NCBI GenBank assembly: GCA_009649675.1
Contig: WJPL01000001.1
Location: forward strand, 826,469 to 890,468
Direction of reading: 5' to 3'
Origin: Alphaproteobacteria bacterium HT1-32
GTDB lineage: Bacteria > Pseudomonadota > Alphaproteobacteria > Rhodospirillales > HT1-32
DNA: 64,000 bases
Shown here: positions 35,434-43,588 of the stretch, piece after piece
Numbering within the stretch: position 1 is the stretch's first letter
Layout: every line of letters begins with the position of its first letter
Position numbers and translations under genes: made by a program
Notes under the pieces: model-generated
What the model saw: the letters and a program-made list of their open reading frames with translations, nothing else
What the model was told of the DNA's origin: nothing
The model's database searches: none

Positions 35434-35891
35434 TGCCCATCTCACTGGCGCTCTATCAACCCGATATTCCTCAGAATACCGGCGCAATTCTGCGCCTTTG
35501 TGCCTGCATGAATGCAGATCTGCATATCATTGAGCCCTGCGGTTTCGTACTTGAAGACCGCCGTCTTCGCCGGGCCGGCATGGATTACACCGACCTTGCC
35601 CGGATGATCCGCCACCAGTCATGGCAGGCTTTCCGGGAAGCCGGTGTCTGTCAGCGCCTGTTGCTGATGACCACGAAAGGCTCAACAGCCTACCAGACAA
35701 TCACCTATCAGGATGGTGACTGCCTGTTGCTGGGACGCGAAAGTGCCGGTGTACCGCAGGACGTTCACGACAGTGCGGACATCCGCCTGCGGATTCCGAT
35801 GGCTGAAGGCCGGCGCAGCATCAATGTTGCAAATGCCGCCGCCATGGTGTTGGGAGAGGCCCTTCGACAGACGGGAGGGTTTCCGGAATGA
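35433..35891 (+). CDS. trmL: tRNA (cytidine/uridine-34-2'-O)-methyltransferase TrmL
   Basis: 152 aa SPOUT-class methyltransferase. It opens with [22 protein letters not shown], and the knotted AdoMet site is formed by [10 protein letters not shown] and [21 protein letters not shown]. TrmL methylates the wobble ribose of tRNA-Leu isoacceptors. It starts within the kinase stop codon (TGATG) and its own stop overlaps the hemF start (ATGA), so it is cotranscribed with both. Confidence 0.92.
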   Translation: MPISLALYQPDIPQNTGAILRLCACMNADLHIIEPCGFVLEDRRLRRAGMDYTDLARMIRHQSWQAFREAGVCQRLLLMTTKGSTAYQTITYQDGDCLLLGRESAGVPQDVHDSADIRLRIPMAEGRRSINVANAAAMVLGEALRQTGGFPE

Positions 35892-36751
35892 CCGACTATA
35901 ATGACGATCACAAACAACAGGCCAGCAACTGGTTCCGGAACCTGCGGGACACCATCTGTAATGACTTCGAATCCATAGAATCAGAACATCGGGGACCGAT
36001 GGATGACCGGCCGGCCGGATCCTTTGAGCGCAGCCCCTGGACAAAACCCGCCGGGGAAAGTCTGCAGGGTGGCGGCGAAATGTCGATCATGCGTGGCCGG
36101 ATTTTCGAAAAAGTCGGCGTCAATATCTCGACCGTTTACGGTGAATTCTCAGAAGAATTCCGCAAGCAGATACCCGGCGCCGAAGAAGACCCCAGATTCT
36201 GGGCCAGCGGCATCTCGCTGGTCGCCCATATGCAATCCCCGCTGGTGCCTGCGGTGCATATGAACACGCGAATGATCGTAACCACAAAAGGCTGGTTCGG
36301 CGGGGGCGCAGACCTGACTCCGATGTTTCCGGACGCTAACGACACAGCCCACTTCCATCAGGCGCTGAAAGCCGCCTGTGACGCTCACGACCCCGCCTAT
36401 TACCCGCGCTTCAAAGACTGGTGTGATGAATATTTCTTCCTTCCCCACCGGAACGAGCCCCGGGGCGTCGGCGGCATCTTCTATGATCGCCATAACACCG
36501 GTGACTGGGACGCCGACTTTGCCTTCACACAGGATGTCGGGCGCGGTTTTCTGCTGGCTTATTCACCGCTGGTCCGACGCCATTGCGGCCGGAGCTGGAC
36601 GGAGGCAGAGCGCGAACATCAGCTTGTCCGCCGGGGCCGCTATGTCGAATTCAACCTGCTGCATGACCGCGGCACCGTGTTCGGCCTCAAGACAGGCGGC
36701 AATGTCGATGCCATTCTGATGTCAATGCCGCCGGAAGTCCGCTGGCCCTGA
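35888..36751 (+). CDS. hemF: Oxygen-dependent coproporphyrinogen III oxidase HemF
   Basis: 287 aa, full length. Decarboxylates two propionates of coproporphyrinogen III to vinyl groups using O2. Family motifs are intact: [46 protein letters not shown] and [16 protein letters not shown] (the last covers the dimer and active-site segment). Presence implies aerobic heme synthesis, in line with hemC and hemD at 58-59 kb. Confidence 0.95.
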   Translation: MTDYNDDHKQQASNWFRNLRDTICNDFESIESEHRGPMDDRPAGSFERSPWTKPAGESLQGGGEMSIMRGRIFEKVGVNISTVYGEFSEEFRKQIPGAEEDPRFWASGISLVAHMQSPLVPAVHMNTRMIVTTKGWFGGGADLTPMFPDANDTAHFHQALKAACDAHDPAYYPRFKDWCDEYFFLPHRNEPRGVGGIFYDRHNTGDWDADFAFTQDVGRGFLLAYSPLVRRHCGRSWTEAEREHQLVRRGRYVEFNLLHDRGTVFGLKTGGNVDAILMSMPPEVRWP

Positions 36752-36761
36752 CCACGCATAA

Positions 36762-37304
36762 TCAGCGCCTTGTCCCCTCACCCTCCGGATTGGTCGCCGG
36801 GGGGAAGTGATCGAGAGTTCGTGTCTCGCGGAAATAATTCAGGGTCCAGCTCACCGTCGGGAAAGCCAGTTCATCCCAGGGGATTTCATCCCAGTGGAAC
36901 AGCCCCACTTCCTGCGATTCCGGCCCGGCCTTGATGGTCTTTTCGTTCAGCAGCCGCGCCCGGAACATGATCTGGATCTGGCTGATGCGGGGAATATTGT
37001 ACATACCGAGCATCTGATCGATCTCGATTTCTGCGAAGGCTTCTTCCCAGGCTTCCCGCGCCGCGCCCTGCTGCACGGTCTCTTCATTTTCCATGAATCC
37101 CGCCGGCAGGGTCCAGTAGCCGACACGCGGCTCGATTGCCCGGCGGCAGAGCAATATCCGGTCGTCCGACGCAACGCAGACAGCGCCGGCAACGATCTTC
37201 GGGTTATCGTAATTGATGAAACCGCAATCTTCGCACACAAGCCGGTGGCGGTTGTCGCCATCCGGAATCTTGTTCACAACCGGGCCTGAAAGTTCTTTCT
37301 TCAT
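36762..37304 (-). CDS. Nudix hydrolase
   Basis: 180 aa. The Nudix box is complete: GFMENEETVQQGAAREAWEE fits G-x5-E-x7-RE-xx-EE. An N-terminal CEDCG looks like half of a zinc ribbon, as in NudC-type NADH pyrophosphatases, but the second CxxC and the N-terminal domain of NudC are missing. It probably cleaves a nucleoside-diphosphate-linked compound; the substrate is unknown. Convergent with hemF, 10 bp between stops. Confidence 0.85.
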   Translation of the reverse strand: MKKELSGPVVNKIPDGDNRHRLVCEDCGFINYDNPKIVAGAVCVASDDRILLCRRAIEPRVGYWTLPAGFMENEETVQQGAAREAWEEAFAEIEIDQMLGMYNIPRISQIQIMFRARLLNEKTIKAGPESQEVGLFHWDEIPWDELAFPTVSWTLNYFRETRTLDHFPPATNPEGEGTRR

Positions 37305-37358
37305 GGCCCTAGATTGGCCCGCAAAAGGCCTTCTTACAAGATGCCTGATCGGGGTCCG

Positions 37359-37574
37359 TCAGGCACTGATATCCAGTACGGTACCGCGCAACCCGTCTGA
37401 CGATGCCCGGGAAACACGTGCTTCAGAAACTGCGGCACCACGGTCGGCAGCTTCCTGTACGGCATTCGCGATGGCCGCTTCCTGTTCTTTCTGCATCTTC
37501 AGTGCCTTGAGGCCGCGAATATTTGCCTTGGTTGCGCCTGTTGACTGTAAAGCGCTGATTGCCTGGGCGTCCAT
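37359..37574 (-). CDS. Small protein, possibly YjfB/putative motility family
   Basis: 71 aa, helical and Ala-rich, starting MDAQAIS and ending GTVLDISA. The MD- start, central helix with LKALKMQKEQEAAI and the -LDIS- end recall the small YjfB-type motility-associated proteins, but the match is by eye. A GGGAG ribosome-binding site lies six bases before the ATG and is partly buried in a hairpin (37583-37595). A 39-aa ORF precedes it on the same strand. Confidence 0.5.
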   Translation of the reverse strand: MDAQAISALQSTGATKANIRGLKALKMQKEQEAAIANAVQEAADRGAAVSEARVSRASSDGLRGTVLDISA

Positions 37575-37582
37575 AATCGTCT

Positions 37583-37609
37583 CCCGTTAAACGGGGCTAG
37601 ATAGCCCCG
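37583..37609 (-). promoter_or_regulatory. Two overlapping, mutually exclusive hairpins before the 71-aa gene
   Basis: Hairpin A: CCCGTT A AACGGG (37583-37595). Hairpin B: CGGGGCTA GA TAGCCCCG (37592-37609). They share four bases, so they cannot both form fully. A covers part of the GGGAG ribosome-binding site of the 71-aa gene (plus-strand 37581-37585); B contains the stop codon of the 39-aa ORF. The layout is like a translational attenuator. Confidence 0.4.
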
Positions 37610-37716
37610 AGCAGTGATAGAAAGACGTACCCGCCAGTAGCAACAATCGAAAAATTCATGGCGCCTGTGAGCACGTTATCCAGTGTGATCGCGATTTCTT
37701 CGCGGGACGGGAACAT
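37597..37716 (-). CDS. Small ORF, 39 aa, possibly membrane-associated
   Basis: Starts MFPSREEIAITLDN and ends in a hydrophobic stretch (FSIVATGGYVFLSLLGAI). A perfect AAGGAGG ribosome-binding site stands 5 bases before the ATG at 37716, much better than chance for this region. It ends 22 bp before the 71-aa gene. Function unknown; a leader peptide or small membrane protein are the simplest readings. Confidence 0.5.
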   Translation of the reverse strand: MFPSREEIAITLDNVLTGAMNFSIVATGGYVFLSLLGAI

Positions 37717-37817
37717 GACTGCCTCCTTGATTGCCATGGTGAACAGTACCTGCTCCCCGAACTTCATGATGTGTTATCTATCACAGGCATTCAGAAAAAT
37801 TTACTTGGTATTAACAC

Positions 37818-38129
37818 TTACCCGGCCGGGTCGGCCTCACCGCTGGCCGCAACCAGCTGGCGCAGTTTTTCATCATCATAGGCCGCATCAATTTCTGCAC
37901 AGATGCGGTCAGCCTCGCTTTCCAGATCATCTCCGCAGCTGACCGGCGGGGCTTTTCTCCACTGTGCAAGATAGCTGTCGGTGTCCGATGCCCCGGCGCG
38001 CATTGCCGCACGGTCAATGGCTTCCTGGAACCGCTCCGGCAACATACGTTTGGCCTTCTCCCGCCGCCCCTGTTTGACCTCGACCATCGACGGAATATCC
38101 CGCCAGTAGGTAATCACCAACTGCGCCAT
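37818..38129 (-). CDS. 'Virulence factor' family small protein (uncharacterised)
   Basis: 103 aa. The N terminus AQLVITYWRDIPSMVEVKQGR is that of a conserved alphaproteobacterial family labelled virulence factor in databases, with KRMLPERFQEAIDRAAMRAG following. The name is historical and gives no function. Acidic C-terminal half; no signal peptide or membrane segment. Single-gene unit between the small-protein pair and gcrA. Confidence 0.7.
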   Translation of the reverse strand: MAQLVITYWRDIPSMVEVKQGRREKAKRMLPERFQEAIDRAAMRAGASDTDSYLAQWRKAPPVSCGDDLESEADRICAEIDAAYDDEKLRQLVAASGEADPAG

Positions 38130-38250
38130 GACCTGCCTCCTCCGGCATCTGAAAACTGCCCGGTTATAGCCGGGTTTCTTTCCGAAACAGTACCGTTTAC
38201 GACGCGATAAAGCCCCTTCGCGCCATCACAAAAATGAACTTTCCGTCTGA

Positions 38251-38259
38251 TTATCCACA
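38251..38259 (+). promoter_or_regulatory. Perfect DnaA box upstream of gcrA
   Basis: TTATCCACA matches the full DnaA-box consensus and lies 90 bp before the gcrA start. In Caulobacter crescentus DnaA directly activates gcrA, linking replication initiation to the cell-cycle regulator cascade; this site suggests the same link here. Confidence 0.65.
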
Positions 38260-38348
38260 ACTTTCTGCCTCTCAGACCCTAGCCTATATAGTGGTCCGCA
38301 GATATAGTCAGACTAGATATTGTGAAATTGCCGACACGGGGGAACTCT

Positions 38349-38747
38349 ATGGCCTGGACCGACGAGAAAGTCGAAACACTGACGCAACTTTGGCAGAGCG
38401 GTAAAAGCGCCAGCGAAATTTCGGCCATCCTTGGTGATGTCACGCGGAATGCCGTTATCGGCAAGGCGCATCGTCTCGGTCTGGCGTCGCGTCCGTCTCC
38501 GATCAAACGCCAGCCGAAGGCCGCGCCGGTGGAGCCCATCGGGGTCAAACTGATCGATCTGACTGAACGGATGTGCAAATGGCCTATCGGTGATCCGGCA
38601 ACACCGGGCTTCCGGTTCTGCGGCAAACCGTCAGAAACCGGCCAGTCCTATTGTGAAGGTCACATGTCGATGGCCTATCAGGCTCCGTCCTCGAAGCGTG
38701 ATCGCGACCGTGAACGTCAGCGGGCCCAGCGGGCTGCTAATTTCTAA
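38349..38747 (+). CDS. gcrA: Cell cycle regulator GcrA
   Basis: 132 aa. The N-terminal DNA-binding region AWTDEKVETLTQLWQSG, then SASEISAILGDVTRNAVIGKAHRLGL, is the hallmark of GcrA. The C-terminal sigma-interacting part has MCKWPIGDP and a Cys/His-containing CGKPSETGQSYCEGHMSMAY. GcrA works with sigma-70 at CcrM-methylated promoters. The chosen ATG has GGGGGAA upstream; a GTG at 38322 in frame would add nine residues not seen in the family. Confidence 0.95.
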   Translation: MAWTDEKVETLTQLWQSGKSASEISAILGDVTRNAVIGKAHRLGLASRPSPIKRQPKAAPVEPIGVKLIDLTERMCKWPIGDPATPGFRFCGKPSETGQSYCEGHMSMAYQAPSSKRDRDRERQRAQRAANF

Positions 38748-38774
38748 ACGATCAATTTCAGTTCGATAAATCCT

Positions 38775-38805
38775 GACCGCGGCATCACTGCCGCGGTCTT
38801 TTTTT
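38775..38805 (+). terminator. Rho-independent terminator of gcrA
   Basis: GACCGCGGCA (38775-38784), loop TCAC, TGCCGCGGTC (38789-38798), then seven T. It ends the gcrA transcript and at the same time encodes the last residues and stop of the convergent O-antigen ligase gene. Confidence 0.93.
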
Positions 38806-40080
38806 ATGTTCGCCGCTCACTGTTCCCGGCAGATACCCCAACAATCCATGCCACAGGATCATCAGACCCAGCAGTCCGATCCACCAGTTCTGCCAGAGGC
38901 CGAAACTTGAATTCGCAAACACCATCGCCGCCGCCAGCCCTGCACAGTCTGTTCCGCTGACGATCCGGGATGTCGCACGGCCTGCCATGCGCCGGAACAG
39001 TATCAGACAGGCCAGAACGAGACAGGCCACGCCGACACCACCCAGTTCCAGCCAGAGTTGCAGCACCTGGTTATGCGGATGCAGCGGCAGCCGGAAATCC
39101 GTGAACAGCACCAGTTCATCCTTCTCGGGCGTCAGATAGGTGACATCCACCTTTTCGTTGCCTCCGGGAACAGACCTCGACGCTCCCAAACCCCATCCGG
39201 CAACCGGTCGCTCCGCGATTTTCTCCAGAACAAAGTTCCAGATAACAAGACGCCCGATCATTGATGCCGGAATCCTCTGGGTATTCCCGGATTCCGCCGA
39301 CAGGTCGATACGATCCACAACCTCCTGCAGAACCGGCGGGGCCAGTACCAGCCAGACGGCCGCCAACGCAACCAGCAGCCTCGGCAGAAGGTTGGGCAGC
39401 AACATGCCTGCCGCAGCACAGATCATCCCGCCAGTCAGGGCAAGGAACGCCGTGCTGTGACCTGTCCGGATCACGAGAGCCGTCAGCAGGACGACAGCAA
39501 GCAGTGCCGCAAAGCGTTGTCCGCGTAGCCAGAGCCAGGCTGAGGCGGGCCAGACCACAAGAACGGCAATCACCACCCCGTTCTTCACAAAAGAAGCGAT
39601 ATTGACCCCACCAAACCCGATATTGATGACATCGCTCCAGGACAATCCACGCGCCAGACGGGTCAGCTGATAGGCAGACAGAACTTCAAACAGCATGACC
39701 AGCAAGGCGACCAGCAGCCCTGCTGCAAGTCCGTACAGCATTCGGTCCGCCTCATCCTGATGACAGCAACGGGAAAACCGGAACAACAGGGCTGTAACCC
39801 CGGCCAGCACTGCAAACCCTGCCAGGGTCGACTGACTGCGATCCGGATCAACTGTCCAGATCAGGGACAACCCCGCCCAGACGGCAAAGGGTAAGACCGG
39901 CAGTATCAGACGACGCCAGCTGCCGGGTTCATGCTTTCGGTGCCAGACGATCCAGCATCCCAGAACAGCCGCGAGTATCATCATGACCGTCATGGCCTTG
40001 GACGAAAACACACCCAGAACCGGCTGAACAAAGGCCAGTATCATCAGCAACTGTGTCAGTATCTGATCGGTTCTCCGCAT
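38785..40080 (-). CDS. O-antigen ligase (WaaL/RfaL)-like membrane protein
   Basis: 431 aa with about twelve hydrophobic segments and one large periplasmic loop (about residues 255-340) containing NTQRIPASMIGRLVIWNFVLEKIAERPVAGWG-type sequence, followed by HPHNQVLQLWLELGG, the loop pattern and catalytic-site His of Wzy_C ligases. It would join a polysaccharide to lipid A-core or another acceptor on the periplasmic face. Last gene of a four-gene minus operon. Its C-terminal KKRPRQ is encoded by the gcrA terminator. A Wzy-type polymerase is the alternative. Confidence 0.8.
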   Translation of the reverse strand: MRRTDQILTQLLMILAFVQPVLGVFSSKAMTVMMILAAVLGCWIVWHRKHEPGSWRRLILPVLPFAVWAGLSLIWTVDPDRSQSTLAGFAVLAGVTALLFRFSRCCHQDEADRMLYGLAAGLLVALLVMLFEVLSAYQLTRLARGLSWSDVINIGFGGVNIASFVKNGVVIAVLVVWPASAWLWLRGQRFAALLAVVLLTALVIRTGHSTAFLALTGGMICAAAGMLLPNLLPRLLVALAAVWLVLAPPVLQEVVDRIDLSAESGNTQRIPASMIGRLVIWNFVLEKIAERPVAGWGLGASRSVPGGNEKVDVTYLTPEKDELVLFTDFRLPLHPHNQVLQLWLELGGVGVACLVLACLILFRRMAGRATSRIVSGTDCAGLAAAMVFANSSFGLWQNWWIGLLGLMILWHGLLGYLPGTVSGEHKKRPRQ

Positions 40081-40082
40081 GC

Positions 40083-41228
40083 TCAGGCTGTCATCAGTTG
40101 CTGATAGGCATCATCGGTTCTGTCCCCATAATCCGACCAGTCAAAACCTTTTCCAACCGCCGCCATTGCCGCAGCCCCCTTTTTCAGGCGGCTCTCATGG
40201 CTTTCCAGCAATGCGCCTATCGCCTCCGACAATCGTTCAGTCTGGCTCGCCGGAACAGCGATTCCTGCTGCCCCTGACGGATCAACCGTCTCAATTCCCG
40301 TCTCCCGCGATGCGATCACCGGCAGGCCCGTTGCCATAGCCTGCAACAGGCTCAGCGGTAATCCTTCCTCAAGACTTGGCAGACAGAAAATATCCGCCTC
40401 CTGCAACGCCCTGACAACACCTTCTCTGGGTAATGCTCCGGACAGGTGAACCGACTTTACCGGCAGCCGCTTCAGCAATATGTCCGCCTCCGGGTCTTTC
40501 GGGCCAACCAGATGCAGGGCCGCCCGGTCCGCAAACGGGGCGAAAGCCTGCAACAAGGCGGGAAGGCCCTTGCGAACGCCCACCCGGCCAACGCACAGAA
40601 TAACCGGACGGTCGCGGACCGGCCTCGGTTCTGATGGCGGCCGGAACGCCTCCAGCGAAACACCGTAGGGATTAATGATCAGTTTGTCCGCAGATACTCC
40701 TTCCCGAATGAAACTGTCTGCGGCAATCCGGGTCGGGACCGCGATCCGGTCTGCCAGATCATATTCCCGACATTCCCGTTCGATGATCTCGCCCTGCGTC
40801 ATCCGAAACGACAGCCCCCATTCCGCAAAGGCTTCACTGAGAATTCTCTGCTGGGTGAGGATATGGGTCGACCCGCGTTCGATGACGACTTTGGCACCAC
40901 GCCCCTGAGCGACCGGGATAGCTTCCAGCATTGCCGAGCTCCAGCCGGTCAGAATATCAATATCAGGCGGCAGATTTGCGGCCAGCCAGCGTCCGAACTG
41001 TCGCGAAATGAAACTGTCCGTTCGTCCCGGCAGTCCAAGCCGCTGATGGCCACGCCTGATCAGCTCCAGCCACGGACAGGCCCGAACTGTTGCCTCCGGA
41101 GGCAGAAACCGGCGCACAGCGAACTCCGGATAGGTGGTAAAGACTCCGGCCAGACAGCCTTTGCGCCGCAACTGATCCGCCAGATCAAATCCGTGAAAAC
41201 GCCCGTGAACAGCAACAGCGACTTTCAT
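40083..41228 (-). CDS. Glycosyltransferase, GT4 family
   Basis: 381 aa from the ATG at 41228 (KVAVAVHGRFHGFDLADQL), which overlaps the upstream stop by 4 bp; the longer frame to 41288 is inside the neighbour. GT-B fold: the C-terminal donor site shows VILCVGRVGVRKG and FCLPSLEEGLPLSLLQAMATGLPVIAS, with the E-x7-E pattern (EEGLPLSLLQAMA region). It adds a sugar during lipopolysaccharide core or polysaccharide assembly in the cytoplasm. Donor and linkage cannot be told. Confidence 0.85.
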   Translation of the reverse strand: MKVAVAVHGRFHGFDLADQLRRKGCLAGVFTTYPEFAVRRFLPPEATVRACPWLELIRRGHQRLGLPGRTDSFISRQFGRWLAANLPPDIDILTGWSSAMLEAIPVAQGRGAKVVIERGSTHILTQQRILSEAFAEWGLSFRMTQGEIIERECREYDLADRIAVPTRIAADSFIREGVSADKLIINPYGVSLEAFRPPSEPRPVRDRPVILCVGRVGVRKGLPALLQAFAPFADRAALHLVGPKDPEADILLKRLPVKSVHLSGALPREGVVRALQEADIFCLPSLEEGLPLSLLQAMATGLPVIASRETGIETVDPSGAAGIAVPASQTERLSEAIGALLESHESRLKKGAAAMAAVGKGFDWSDYGDRTDDAYQQLMTA

Positions 41229-42430
41229 TCCCTGCCCCTGATGACGGATTGCAGGATATCTTCCAGTATCCCGGCACGCTGTTCCCATGACAGCGCCCTC
41301 CGGTCAACCGGACTGTCAGCGCCACTCTTCGACAGGGTAGCCTGCACCAGTTCAGCGACCTCCCCTGCCGTTACGGCTCCGGACAAGGTTACCCCCGCCA
41401 GCGCGGCAATATTACGGGCCTCATCTGTTTCCGGCGGTACGGTGAGCACAGGCTTCCCCGCGCCAGCCAGATCGAAAATCTTGTGATGAAACGTCCGGCT
41501 ACTTTTCACATAGCAATTGACCGCCGCCCCTGACAGTACCTCAAGCCACGCCCCGAGTGGTTGCTGCTCGCGGATATCCACGGTAATCAGCTTTTCAAGC
41601 CCGGTCGTCTGCGCCCGTACCATATCCGCATCATAACCGGCATAGCAGAACCGGACTTCCTGTCGGGCCGGCGCCTCCATCTCCCTGACGGCGGCTTCGA
41701 TACCGCCAATCAGCACTGCCAGGTCTGCCTCATCGTAAACTGCGCCGGTCAGCGTGATTGTCTGTGCGGGAAGTGCCTGTTCCGGATAAAGAGCAGGGTC
41801 GATACCGCTGTAGACCACCTGTCCCGGACGGCGGAACCATTCACGAATTGTCGCGACATGGTCGTCGGAGAAAGCCGTGAAAGCGGCGGCATCCCCATAA
41901 CGTGACGCCAGTGGACGCCGCAAGACAGCCGGGATGAAGCTTTGCCAGTGATCTTTCAGGTCTGCCACCCAGGGACAGGCCGATTCCCCGGCAATATCAC
42001 GGGCTATCTGCCAGCTTGTTGCATTACCGAACGTCGCCCAGACAACATCCGGCTGAAAGCTCTCCGCCAGTATGGGAAGACAGCGTCGAACGCCCTCCTG
42101 CCAGTCGCGATGCACCCCGCCATAAAACAGATAATGCATCGACAGCAGGGCCTTCCCCGCCAGTCCCGGCAACTCACCGCGTCGCGCTTGAGACAACCGT
42201 TCATATCCGGCAGGGGCTATATTCAGACAGAAAGGCGCTGACCAGTCATGTTCGGCCAGCCTGTCCGCAAGCACCTCCGGGCATTGACCCCGTTCTTCTT
42301 CAGAAAGGGTTTCCGTCAATAAAACCACCTGATGTCCGCGGCCCGCCATCGCACGGGCGAATTCACGCATTCTGACTGCGCAGACATGCGGCTTTTCAGG
42401 ATGGCAGTGATTTACAAAAACCGCCCGCAT
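41225..42430 (-). CDS. Glycosyltransferase, GT4-like
   Basis: 401 aa. The N-terminal acceptor domain has MREFARAMAGRGHQVVLLTE, and the C-terminal half has VVYSGIDPALYPEQ and KIFDLAGAGKPVLTVPPETDEA, a weak version of the GT4 donor motif. The start is directly after the stop of the GT9 gene (TAG then ATG). It is probably part of the same core-sugar assembly pathway as its neighbours. Confidence 0.75.
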   Translation of the reverse strand: MRAVFVNHCHPEKPHVCAVRMREFARAMAGRGHQVVLLTETLSEEERGQCPEVLADRLAEHDWSAPFCLNIAPAGYERLSQARRGELPGLAGKALLSMHYLFYGGVHRDWQEGVRRCLPILAESFQPDVVWATFGNATSWQIARDIAGESACPWVADLKDHWQSFIPAVLRRPLASRYGDAAAFTAFSDDHVATIREWFRRPGQVVYSGIDPALYPEQALPAQTITLTGAVYDEADLAVLIGGIEAAVREMEAPARQEVRFCYAGYDADMVRAQTTGLEKLITVDIREQQPLGAWLEVLSGAAVNCYVKSSRTFHHKIFDLAGAGKPVLTVPPETDEARNIAALAGVTLSGAVTAGEVAELVQATLSKSGADSPVDRRALSWEQRAGILEDILQSVIRGRE

Positions 42431-43486
42431 CTACCGATGTCCCAACAGGTCGCGCGCTGAGGCGATAACATCTTCTGCTGCAATCTCGCGGATACTCTTT
42501 CCGCCATCATGTGCACCCGGAACAGCCGGAACATCTGCGGCATATGACTGCGGATAATGAACTCTGTGACCCGCCCCCGCAGGATACCAGACACCGGGTT
42601 TGGCACGGGCAGAAAAGACAGCAACACAAGGCACATCAACCGATGCAGCGAGATGCATCGGCCCGCTGTCGACACCCAGAAACAAATCCGCCCCCATCAT
42701 TGCTGCAGCAGAAAGACGCGGACTTAACTTCCCGCAGAGATTGGCAACCGGGCCCGTCCAGTGGCGGCCATATTCCGCCAGCTTTTCCCTGTCAGAGGCC
42801 GCCCCGATGAGAACAAGCGCGAGATCCGGGGAAGCGGAAGTCAGCGCCGACAGAACTTCCTGCCATCTGTCATTACCCCAGTCTTTATCGGCTGTTTTTC
42901 CGATGGGAGAAAAGGCGATGAAGCGCTCCGCTCCGATTTCTGCCCTCCGCATCTGCTGAGCAGTTTCCTTTTCATCATCGTGAAGATTCAGATGATGCAG
43001 ACCCTGCTCTTCGTGACCAGAAAATCCACAAACCCGCATCAGTCTGTCGGTTTCGCGCTCCCAGCGTCCTTCAGCCTGTTCCAGATACAGACGGTCAGAG
43101 GAACAGACCGGCAGGCCGGTAACGGCCAATCCGGCACAAATGCGAAAAAACAACCAGTCCCGGCAAACAGACAGGAAGCCATTCGGTTCGCTGAGATAGA
43201 CAAGCCTGTCAGCACCGGCCCTTCGTAACCGGCCCAGAAGACCGAAACCGGAGGCAAGTCCGAGTCCTGCAGGAAACGCCAGAGAACCTGCAATCCCCGG
43301 CTCTCCGTCCAGCAACTGCATCATCGGCGCGGCATTTCTGGCAACCGGTTCATTGGTCAGCAACAGAATATCATGGTCCGGCCACCGGTCCCGTATTGCG
43401 GCGAGCAATGGCAAACTGACCACACCATCACCGATGCTGCCCCGGCGGAAGACAACTATACGCTTTGAATGACCCACGATTCCCAT
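42431..43486 (-). CDS. Heptosyltransferase-like glycosyltransferase, GT9 family
   Basis: 351 aa. GT9 signatures: VVFRRGSIGDGVVSLPLLAAI at the N terminus, FSPIGKTADKDWGNDRWQEV in the middle and LGVDSGPMHLAASVDVPCVAVFS at the donor site. GT9 enzymes usually add ADP-heptose to the lipopolysaccharide inner core. First gene of the minus-strand operon; divergent from the plus-strand glycosyltransferase operon. Confidence 0.85.
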   Translation of the reverse strand: MGIVGHSKRIVVFRRGSIGDGVVSLPLLAAIRDRWPDHDILLLTNEPVARNAAPMMQLLDGEPGIAGSLAFPAGLGLASGFGLLGRLRRAGADRLVYLSEPNGFLSVCRDWLFFRICAGLAVTGLPVCSSDRLYLEQAEGRWERETDRLMRVCGFSGHEEQGLHHLNLHDDEKETAQQMRRAEIGAERFIAFSPIGKTADKDWGNDRWQEVLSALTSASPDLALVLIGAASDREKLAEYGRHWTGPVANLCGKLSPRLSAAAMMGADLFLGVDSGPMHLAASVDVPCVAVFSARAKPGVWYPAGAGHRVHYPQSYAADVPAVPGAHDGGKSIREIAAEDVIASARDLLGHR

Positions 43487-43588
43487 ATCGCCGCTGATCC
43501 TATTCCCGCCAAGGCAGAGGACAAACAGTTTGATCGAAAAGCCCCGTTGGTCGATTATCCCGGCTCACCGGAGGACAGGTACGACGCA

